This document shows, piece after piece, positions 8,148-14,313 of a stretch of 39,309 nt of DNA (position 1 is its first letter; every line of letters begins with the position of its first letter). This DNA is from Actinospica acidithermotolerans (GTDB taxonomy: Bacteria; Actinomycetota; Actinomycetes; Streptomycetales; Catenulisporaceae), in NCBI RefSeq assembly GCF_018139625.1, contig NZ_JAGSOH010000072.1, positions 1 to 39,309 of the forward strand. Direction: 5' to 3'. The notes beneath the pieces are model-generated. The model was not told the origin of the DNA. It saw only the letters and a program-made list of their open reading frames with translations, and did no database searches. Both the position numbers and the translations under genes were made by a program.

Positions 8148-10655
8148 GTGAACGTCATGGGCACCGAGGAGCGGGACGCGGACCTGTCCGCGGCCTCGGC
8201 CGTCGCGAACGGCACGCTCCACGACGCGGGGGAATCGGACGGACGGGCGAGGCCGAAGGGACGGCCGCCGGTGACGGTGGACGAGCCGCCGGAGCCGCGC
8301 CGGATACGGCGGCAGCCGGACCTGATGCGGCTGCTGTTCGAGTCGATGATGATCATCGTCGTGCTCGCGCTCGGCCGAATCGGCGTGCAGACCACCTCCG
8401 GTCTGGAGTCGGACATCCACAACGGCGTGCAGCTGGCGCCGTCCTTCCTGCTCAGCGGCATCACCGTGCTGACCAACATCACCACGGCGGTGATCCCGGT
8501 CGGGCTCGCGGTCGAGCGGCTGTTCCGGCGGGACGGCAAGCGGGTGGCGGACGCGGTCATCGCGGCCGCGCTCGCCTACGGCGTCACCAGCCTGCTCAAC
8601 CTGTGGATCGAGTCCTCGTACGCGCCGCACTGGCTGCTGACCGAGCTGACCCGGCACGTGAACTCGGGCACCACCTCGCCGCTGCACATCTACATCGCGA
8701 CGCTGATCGCCTTCCTGACCGTGCTCGGCTTCAACGACCGGCCGACGCTGCGCACCTTCACCTGGGTGACGATCGGGATCTACGCGGTGGCCACGCTGAT
8801 GAGCGGGGACAGCGCGCTGGTCGGACTGATCGTGACCTTCCTGCTCGGCCGGCTGATCGCCTTCGGCTGGCGGTACGCGTGCGGCGTGGTCAACGAGCGG
8901 CCGACCGGCCAGATGGTCGTGCAGATGCTGGCCGACGCGGACTTCGAGCCGGTCGCGTGCAGCTGGCAGGGCGAGCACGAGGACGTCCGCCGCTACGAGG
9001 TGCGCTGCGCGGACGGCCGGACGCTGGACGTGATCGTGCTGGACCGGGACCGGCAGGCGGTGGGCCTGATCTACCGCGTCTACCGGCGGATCCGGCTGCG
9101 CGGGCCGGCGCAGCGGCGCAACCTGTTCTCGCTGCGGCGCACGGTGGATCAGGAGGCGCTGATCTCCTACGCGCTGCGCGACGCCGGCATCCGCACCCCG
9201 AAGCTGGTGGCGGTGCGCGAGCTGAACGCGGACGCGGCGCTGCTGGCGTACGAGGGCGTGCACGCGATCCCCCTCTCGCAGGTGCCGGCGGACCGGTTCG
9301 GCGACGAGCTGCTGGGGAAGGTCTGGCAGACGCTCAAGGACCTGGGCCGCAATCAGATCGCGCACCGCAGGCTCGCCCTGGACTCGATCCTGGTGGACGA
9401 GGCCGGCGAGATCTGGCTGACCGAGCTGCGCAACGGCGAGGTCGCCGCGGCCGATCTGCAGCAACTGCTGGACATCGCCGAGGTGATGACGGCGCTCGCC
9501 CTCAAGGCAGGGCCCGAACGGACGGTGCGGGTCGGCGCGGAGATCCTCGGCGAGGAGCGGCTCAGCGCCGCGCTGCCGATGCTCCAGCCGGTCGTGCTGA
9601 CCCGGACCACGCGCACGGCCGTGCGCAAGTCCAAGCACCTGCTGCAGCGGCTGCGCGAGCAGATCCTGGAGCTGCGCCCGCACGCGCTCGTCGACGCCGA
9701 GCCGGTGAAGCTGGAGCGGCTGAGCCCGAAGACGCTGCTGACGGTCGGCGCGGCCTGCTTCGCGGTGTACGTGCTGCTGTTCCAGCTCTCCGCGGCGAGC
9801 AAGCAGGGCCTGAACCTCGACTACGTGGTGCACCACACCTCGCCGGCGTGGATGGTCGTCGCGGTCGCGGCCTCGGCGCTGACGTACGTCTCGGCCGCGA
9901 TGGTGCTCACCGGCTTCATCCCGGAGAAGCTGCCGATCCTGCACAATCTGCTGGTGCAGGTGGCGGCGGCCTTCGTCTCGCTGGTCGCGCCGGCGGCGGT
10001 CGGCGGCGTGGCCCTGAACACCCGCTACATGCAGAAGCGCGGGATCGCGACCGGCCCGGCGGTCAGCGCGGTCGGCGCCTCGCAGGCGGTCGCGTTCGTC
10101 GTCCACATCGCGCTCATCGCCACGTTCAGCTTCATCGCCGGGCAGAACATGGGCAAGTCCGACTCCTCGACGCTGGTCATCGCGATCCTGCTGGCCATAG
10201 CGCTGCTGGTGATGGCCGTCATGGCGATCCCGCCGCTGCGCCGCTTCGCGAAGAAGCGGCTCTCCCCGTTCTTCGCGGACTCGCTGCCGCGCCTGCTGGA
10301 CGTGGCGCAGAGCCCGCGGAAACTGGCGATCGCGCTCGGCGGCACGATCTCGCTCTCGCTGTTCTACGCGCTGTGCCTGTGGGCCTCGATCCACACGGTC
10401 GACCCGGGCAACCACATCAGCTACGCGACGACGGCAGTGGTCTACCTCACCGCGCAGACCGCGGGCTCGTTCATCCCGATCCCCGGGGGCGTGGGCACTG
10501 TCGAGACAGCGATGACCGTGGTGCTCAAGGCGGTCGGGGTCGACTACGGCACGGCCGTGCTCGCGGTGCTGCTCTTCCGCCTGCTGTGCACCTACCTGCC
10601 GGCGATCCCGGGTTACTTCACCTTCACGTGGCTCACCCGCAAGGGGCTTCTCTAG
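8148..10655 (+). CDS. membrane pseudokinase fused to lysylphosphatidylglycerol-synthase-type (UPF0104) transmembrane domain
   Basis: 835 residues in three parts. About five or six hydrophobic helices lie in roughly 65–245. A soluble domain at ~250–500 resembles the C-lobe of ABC1/RIO-like kinases. A second helix bundle (~525–830) ends with the UPF0104/MprF-like flippase signature region (TAQTAGSFIPIPGGVG). In the kinase-like part the catalytic loop reads AHRRLALDSIL (His406), so the HRD aspartate is Arg, and the metal-binding DFG position reads TELRNG (~425); catalysis is therefore unlikely. Function is unknown; a lipid transport or envelope role is inferred. Start: GTG 8148 with AAAAGGA upstream; ATG 8157 is the alternative. 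The gene is divergent from the alkyltransferase-like gene and followed by a strong terminator. Confidence 0.85.
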   Translation: MNVMGTEERDADLSAASAVANGTLHDAGESDGRARPKGRPPVTVDEPPEPRRIRRQPDLMRLLFESMMIIVVLALGRIGVQTTSGLESDIHNGVQLAPSFLLSGITVLTNITTAVIPVGLAVERLFRRDGKRVADAVIAAALAYGVTSLLNLWIESSYAPHWLLTELTRHVNSGTTSPLHIYIATLIAFLTVLGFNDRPTLRTFTWVTIGIYAVATLMSGDSALVGLIVTFLLGRLIAFGWRYACGVVNERPTGQMVVQMLADADFEPVACSWQGEHEDVRRYEVRCADGRTLDVIVLDRDRQAVGLIYRVYRRIRLRGPAQRRNLFSLRRTVDQEALISYALRDAGIRTPKLVAVRELNADAALLAYEGVHAIPLSQVPADRFGDELLGKVWQTLKDLGRNQIAHRRLALDSILVDEAGEIWLTELRNGEVAAADLQQLLDIAEVMTALALKAGPERTVRVGAEILGEERLSAALPMLQPVVLTRTTRTAVRKSKHLLQRLREQILELRPHALVDAEPVKLERLSPKTLLTVGAACFAVYVLLFQLSAASKQGLNLDYVVHHTSPAWMVVAVAASALTYVSAAMVLTGFIPEKLPILHNLLVQVAAAFVSLVAPAAVGGVALNTRYMQKRGIATGPAVSAVGASQAVAFVVHIALIATFSFIAGQNMGKSDSSTLVIAILLAIALLVMAVMAIPPLRRFAKKRLSPFFADSLPRLLDVAQSPRKLAIALGGTISLSLFYALCLWASIHTVDPGNHISYATTAVVYLTAQTAGSFIPIPGGVGTVETAMTVVLKAVGVDYGTAVLAVLLFRLLCTYLPAIPGYFTFTWLTRKGLL

Positions 10656-10667
10656 GCACCAGGACGC

Positions 10668-10701
10668 GAAGACCCCTGCGGCGGGTGCCGCGGGGGTCTT
10701 C
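10668..10701. terminator. bidirectional intrinsic terminator between convergent genes
   Basis: A 15-bp stem (GAAGACCCC, a T·G pair, GCGGC) with a GGGT tetraloop, and complementary arm GCCGC…GGGGTCTTC ending at 10701. It lies 12 bp past the stop of the membrane pseudokinase gene and 34 bp past the stop of moeZ on the other strand. It serves both. Confidence 0.9.
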
Positions 10702-10734
10702 GGGTCTTCGAGGCCGTACTCGGGCGTTTCAGGC

Positions 10735-11928
10735 CTAGTAGATCGGCTTCTGCGGCTCGACCTGGTTGACCCAGCCGACGATGCCGCTGCCCACGTGCAC
10801 GGCGTCGGTGAAGCCGGCCGCCTTGACCAGGGCCAGCACCTCGGCCGAGCGCACGCCCGACTTGCAGTGCAGCACGATCTTCTTGTCCTGCGGCAGGCCG
10901 GTGAGGGCCCCGCCCATCAGGAACTCGTTCTTCGGGATCAGCTTCGCGCCGTCGATGTGCACGATCTCCCACTCGGCGGGCTCGCGCACGTCGATGATCT
11001 CGAGGTTCTGGCCCTCGTCGATCCACTGCTTGAGCGTGCGCGGGGTGATCGTGGAGTCCTTGGCGGCCTCCTGGGCCTCCTCGGAGACCGCGCCGCAGAA
11101 CGCCTCGTAGTCGATGAGCTCGGTGACCGTCGGGTTCTTGCCGCACACCGCGCACTCCGGGTCCTTGCGGACCTTGACCGAGCGGTAGTTCATCTCCAGG
11201 GCGTCGTAGATCATCAGGCGGCCGACCAGCGGCTCGCCGGTGCCGGTCAGCACCTTGATGGCCTCGGTGACCTGGATCGAGCCGATCGAGGCGCACAGCA
11301 CGCCGAGCACGCCGCCCTCGGCGCAGGAGGGGACCATGCCGGGGGGCGGGGGCTCCGGGTAGAGGCAGCGGTAGCAGGGGCCGTACTCGGACCAGAAGAC
11401 CGAGGCCTGGCCGTCGAAGCGGTAGATCGAGCCCCACACGTACGGCTTGTTCAGCAGCACGCAGGCGTCGTTGACCAGGTAGCGGGTGGCGAAGTTGTCC
11501 GTGCCGTCGACGATGAGGTCGTACTGCGCGAACAGCTCCATCACGTTGTCGGCCTCGAGGCGCTCCTCGTGGACGTTCACCTGGACCAGCGGGTTGATCT
11601 CCTTGACCGAGTCGCGCGCGGACTCGGCCTTGGAGCGGCCGATGTCGGACTGGCCGTGGATGATCTGGCGCTGCAGGTTCGACTCGTCGACGGTGTCGAA
11701 CTCGACGATGCCCAGCGTGCCGACGCCGGCCGCGGCCAGGTACATCAGGGCCGGGGAGCCGAGGCCGCCCGCGCCGATGCACAGCACCTTGGCGTTCTTG
11801 AGCCGCTTCTGGCCGTCCATCGCGACGTCGGGGATGATCAGGTGGCGGGAGTAGCGGCGTACCTCGTCGATGGTCAGGCTCTCGGCCGGTTCGACCAGCG
11901 GCGGTAGCTTCACGGGCGGTGCGGACAC
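10735..11928 (-). CDS. moeZ: MoeZ-type adenylyltransferase/sulfurtransferase (E1-like domain plus rhodanese)
   Basis: 397-residue fusion of a MoeB/ThiF E1-like domain and a rhodanese domain, cytoplasmic. It adenylates the C-terminal Gly-Gly of sulfur-carrier proteins (MoaD, CysO, other ubiquitin-like carriers) and delivers sulfur to form thiocarboxylates. Seen: RYSRHLIIPDV near the start, nucleotide-binding GAGGLGSPAL, catalytic-region DGTDNFATRYL, zinc cysteines in CYRC and CAVC, and the rhodanese active-site loop HCKSGVRSAE with its cysteine. Size matches mycobacterial MoeZ (~392 aa). Start: GTG at 11928 with GAAGGGGG 9 nt upstream; the open frame continues to 12063 but without a ribosome site. 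Monocistronic and divergent from the TetR gene, as in other actinobacteria. Confidence 0.95.
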   Translation of the reverse strand: MSAPPVKLPPLVEPAESLTIDEVRRYSRHLIIPDVAMDGQKRLKNAKVLCIGAGGLGSPALMYLAAAGVGTLGIVEFDTVDESNLQRQIIHGQSDIGRSKAESARDSVKEINPLVQVNVHEERLEADNVMELFAQYDLIVDGTDNFATRYLVNDACVLLNKPYVWGSIYRFDGQASVFWSEYGPCYRCLYPEPPPPGMVPSCAEGGVLGVLCASIGSIQVTEAIKVLTGTGEPLVGRLMIYDALEMNYRSVKVRKDPECAVCGKNPTVTELIDYEAFCGAVSEEAQEAAKDSTITPRTLKQWIDEGQNLEIIDVREPAEWEIVHIDGAKLIPKNEFLMGGALTGLPQDKKIVLHCKSGVRSAEVLALVKAAGFTDAVHVGSGIVGWVNQVEPQKPIY

Positions 11929-12080
11929 GGCCGGCGGCCCCCTTCTCGGGTTGCGGGACTGACAAAGCGGCGGAAACCCGCCTTCCATCGGCAACGATGC
12001 CACGGCGCCGCGCATTCCCGCGAGGCGGTCCGGGTACTGGAACCCGGCGGCCGGGCTACCCATGGCAGGTTACCGAGCCG

Positions 12081-12086
12081 TAGGAT
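12081..12086 (+). promoter_or_regulatory. candidate -10 element (TAGGAT) of the TetR gene
   Basis: TAGGAT matches the actinobacterial TANNNT -10 and lies ~95 bp before the GTG start at 12183, in the divergent region between moeZ and the TetR gene. I see no good -35, so the call is weak. Confidence 0.3.
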
Positions 12087-12182
12087 GAACGTTAACAAGC
12101 GTGTGCGGACCCATAATCCGGCACCGAGGTGTGGAGACCGACCGCGAACGAGAACCCGCGTTCACGACCTGCGAGGAGCGCC

Positions 12183-12833
12183 GTGACCAGCAGCGCCGAA
12201 GCCGTGCCGACCGTAGAGGGACGCGCCCGCTCGATGCGCCTGCCCCGGGTGGCCCGGCGCAACCAGCTGCTCGGCGCGGCCCGCGAGGTGTTCGTGGCGC
12301 AGGGCTACCACGCCGCCGCGATGGACGACATCGCCGAGCGCGCCGGGGTCTCCAAGCCGGTGCTCTACCAGCACTTCCCCGGCAAGCTGGAACTCTATCT
12401 GGCGCTGCTCGACCAGCAGTGCGAGATCATGGTGGACAAGATCCGCTCCGCGCTGGACTCCACGCACGACAACAAGACGCGCGTGGCGGCGACGATGGAC
12501 GCCTACTTCGACTTCGTCGAGCACGAGACCGGCGCGTTCCGGCTGGTGTTCGAGTCTGACCTGAACAACGAGCCGGCGGTGCGCGAGCGGGTGGCCGACG
12601 CGCAGCTCGAGTGCGCCCGGCTGATCAGCGACGTGATCGCCGAGGACACCGGCCTCACGCCGCAGGAGTCGATGCTGCTCGCGGTCGGCCTCACCGGCAT
12701 CTCGCAGGTCACCGCGCGCTACTGGCTGGCCAGCGACTCGCCGGTCTCCCGGGAGCGGGCCTCGGCGCTGATCTCCCAGCTGGCCTGGCGCGGTATCGGC
12801 AAGTTCCCGCTCGGGCGCGAGTCGGCGAAATAA
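12183..12833 (+). CDS. TetR/AcrR-family regulator (Rv3208-like)
   Basis: 216-residue one-component regulator. The N-terminal helix-turn-helix is clear (RRNQLLGAAREVF, then AAMDDIAERAGVSKPVLYQHF), followed by an all-helical ligand/dimer domain with FDFVEHETGAFRLVFESDL and LTGISQVTARYWL. Start: GTG at 12183 with GAGGAG five bases upstream. Position next to moeZ and immediately upstream of DUF3107 is the arrangement of M. tuberculosis Rv3208–Rv3208A, so it likely regulates itself and the DUF3107 gene. The ligand is unknown. A 16-bp palindrome at 12870–12885, between the two genes, is a candidate operator. Confidence 0.9.
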   Translation: MTSSAEAVPTVEGRARSMRLPRVARRNQLLGAAREVFVAQGYHAAAMDDIAERAGVSKPVLYQHFPGKLELYLALLDQQCEIMVDKIRSALDSTHDNKTRVAATMDAYFDFVEHETGAFRLVFESDLNNEPAVRERVADAQLECARLISDVIAEDTGLTPQESMLLAVGLTGISQVTARYWLASDSPVSRERASALISQLAWRGIGKFPLGRESAK

Positions 12834-12869
12834 AGCCGGGCCCGCGGAACATTCCCCGTGATGCGCGCT

Positions 12870-12885
12870 CCAGCGGTTACGCTGG
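12870..12885. promoter_or_regulatory. palindrome over a -10-like element upstream of DUF3107
   Basis: CCAGCG and CGCTGG flank GTTA (perfect 6-bp arms). The right arm overlaps TACGCT (12878–12883), a plausible -10 for the DUF3107 gene starting at 12955. It could be an operator for the adjacent TetR protein or just a small hairpin. Confidence 0.4.
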
Positions 12886-12954
12886 CGGTGCCGCGGATCG
12901 ATCAGAGTGACGAACGGCGCGTGCCCCTGCGCGCCGCGATGGAGGGATGGAAGC

Positions 12955-13182
12955 GTGGAGATCAAGATCGGCGTCCAGCACGCGAGCCGTGAGCTGAGCG
13001 TGGAGTCCACGCTGACCCCGGAAGAGGTGGAGACCGCCGTGTCGGCGGCGCTGACCGGCAAGTCGGGGCTGCTCGTGCTCGAGGACGAGAAGGGCCGCAA
13101 GGTCATCGTGCCGGCGGACCGGCTGGCCTACGTGGAGATCGGCGAGCAGACCGTCCGCCGGGTCGGCTTCGGCGCCCTGTAG
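12955..13182 (+). CDS. DUF3107 small protein (TB9.4-like)
   Basis: 75-residue acidic protein beginning MEIKIGVQHASRELSVES (GTG start, GGAGG nine bases upstream). It matches the DUF3107 family, which includes the mycobacterial protein TB9.4 (Rv3208A). The family is small, cytosolic, actinobacteria-specific and of unknown biochemical function; no catalytic residues are apparent. It follows the TetR gene by 121 bp and ends before a strong terminator, so it is the last gene of this short unit. Confidence 0.9.
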   Translation: MEIKIGVQHASRELSVESTLTPEEVETAVSAALTGKSGLLVLEDEKGRKVIVPADRLAYVEIGEQTVRRVGFGAL

Positions 13183-13220
13183 CCGCGCTGCGGGACCGGC
13201 AAGACCGTTGTAACACCCTG

Positions 13221-13256
13221 TGGGATATGCCCGGTTCCGGGCATATCCCATTATTT
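13221..13256 (+). terminator. intrinsic terminator after DUF3107
   Basis: Perfect 14-bp inverted repeat, TGGGATATGCCCGG (13221–13234) and its complement (13237–13250), separated by TT and followed by TTATTT. The stem is unusually AT-containing for this genome and has a short U-rich tail. Confidence 0.9.
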
Positions 13257-13271
13257 CTGACGGCGCGTCGA

Positions 13272-13277
13272 TAGCCT
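13272..13277 (+). promoter_or_regulatory. -10 element (TAGCCT) of a probable leaderless mRNA
   Basis: TAGCCT ends 7 bases before the ATG at 13285, which leaves no room for a leader or ribosome site. This is the common layout of leaderless actinobacterial genes. Confidence 0.5.
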
Positions 13278-13284
13278 GGCGCGC

Positions 13285-13551
13285 ATGCACGGGGAACTGC
13301 TCCGGACGACGGCCGGCGGCCTGCTCGCCGAGCTGGCCGGGCAGCCGGCCGTGCCCCGCCGCCGTCCGCTGCTCCGGGCAGCCGGCCCGCTGATCGGCAT
13401 CGGCGCCGCGCTCGCCGGACTGGCGCTGGCGATCGCCGTGCTCGGCCCGGACCACCGCCGCGTCGGCCTGGTCGTCGGGCTGGTCGTGTCGGCGGTCGGC
13501 GTCTTCGGCTTCTCGGCCTGCGAGCGGCTGCGCGCGCTGCCCCCGGGCTGA
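13285..13551 (+). CDS. small two-helix membrane protein, unknown function
   Basis: 88 residues with two hydrophobic helices (~30–52 and ~58–76) separated by GPDHRR, an arginine-rich segment before the first helix and a short tail. Third codon positions are almost all G or C, as in neighbouring real genes. It sits between the DUF3107 terminator and the convergent ferritin-like gene. I do not recognise the family. The start rests on a leaderless promoter. Confidence 0.6.
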   Translation: MHGELLRTTAGGLLAELAGQPAVPRRRPLLRAAGPLIGIGAALAGLALAIAVLGPDHRRVGLVVGLVVSAVGVFGFSACERLRALPPG

Positions 13552-13579
13552 GCGGGCGCCCGCGGCCGAGTGGCGTTGG

Positions 13580-14044
13580 TCACAGTGCGCCGAGGCTGTG
13601 CCGCAGCACCAGGGCCTCTCCGGCCAGCCGCCGCTCGACGAGCGCGAGCCGGTCCGCGATCCGCCGGTCGGCCGACGCCGCGGCGAGCTTCTCGGCGGCC
13701 CAGCGCTGCGGCTCGGGATCGATCTCGACGCCGTACGCCTGCGCGGACAGCAACTGCCAGTGGTACGCCTTGGCCAGCGCCTCCCACCAGTCGCTCGGGC
13801 GTACCCGCTGCTCAGCGGCGTCCAGCCGCTCATCCGGCCCGAGGGGCGCCGGGCCCTCGGCCAGCCTGCGGTGGGCGGCCGCCGCCGCGCCGGCCGCGGC
13901 GAGCCGGTCCTCGAAGTCCGGCGCCCCGGCGCCGAGCGCGGCCCAGCGCTCGAAGTCGGCCAGCGCCTGGTAGCCGGCGGAGCGCGCGTCGAGCTCGGCG
14001 CGGTCGGCGGGCTGACCGAAACGTTCCTTCTCAGACTTCTTCAT
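13580..14044 (-). CDS. ferritin-like fold protein (MiaE_2-like), shortened and lacking obvious metal ligands
   Basis: 154-residue all-helical protein. YQALADFERWAAL, AAHRRLAEG and RPSDWWEALAKAYHWQ align by eye with the actinobacterial ferritin-like/MiaE_2 family that usually neighbours this helicase (from memory, Rv3210c, ~230 aa). It is shorter than usual, and the helix positions that carry Glu and Glu-x-x-His in the active family appear as Ala or Gln, so diiron binding is doubtful. The ATG at 14044 is preceded at 7 nt by TACGCT, suggesting a leaderless transcript divergent from the helicase. Function is unknown; hydroxylase activity should not be assumed. Confidence 0.7.
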   Translation of the reverse strand: MKKSEKERFGQPADRAELDARSAGYQALADFERWAALGAGAPDFEDRLAAAGAAAAAHRRLAEGPAPLGPDERLDAAEQRVRPSDWWEALAKAYHWQLLSAQAYGVEIDPEPQRWAAEKLAAASADRRIADRLALVERRLAGEALVLRHSLGAL

Positions 14045-14051
14045 GTTACGC

Positions 14052-14057
14052 AGCGTA
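14052..14057 (-). promoter_or_regulatory. -10 element (TACGCT) of the ferritin-like gene
   Basis: On the minus strand TACGCT ends 7 bases before the ATG at 14044; probable leaderless promoter. It is divergent from the helicase leader, whose own -10 candidate TAACAT lies at 14082–14087. Confidence 0.45.
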
Positions 14058-14095
14058 CCCAGTCGCGGGTTTCCCGGCTGGTAACATGGTGACAC

Positions 14096-14174
14096 CGGCG
14101 GTCTTAGAGAGCCCGCCGAGGCGGACCGAAACGATCCGCCGGATGCCCGGTCGGCGCCCCGATCGGCTCCGACC
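14096..14174 (+). promoter_or_regulatory. structured 5' leader of the DEAD-box helicase gene: three consecutive hairpins
   Basis: Three stem-loops follow each other: CGGCGG/CCGCCG (14096–14101 with 14113–14118), GGCGGA/TCCGCC (14120–14125 with 14135–14140) and GGTCGG/CCGACC (14149–14154 with 14169–14174). With a -10 candidate at 14082–14087 the helicase transcript would carry a leader of about 220 nt. A short open frame, ATG 14086 to TGA 14184, lies in the same frame as the helicase but overlaps the expected promoter, so its translation is doubtful. Leader-based control of the helicase is inference. Confidence 0.45.
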
Positions 14175-14313
14175 GCGCGGCTGAATCGACGTCCCTTCTC
14201 CCGACGCCCGGCGGCCACGCGAACCCCAACGCACACGGGTCCCGCGCGGCCCGCACCCGGCGCCTCAACCGGCCGGGGCGGCACCGCCGCGAGCGAACGA
14301 AGAGGTCACGATC

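Noticed and set aside
7527-10415. 962-codon minus-strand open frame opposite the membrane pseudokinase gene
   Set aside because: Arg/His/Gln/Asp-rich shadow translation; the plus strand carries a coherent membrane protein with start, ribosome site and terminator.
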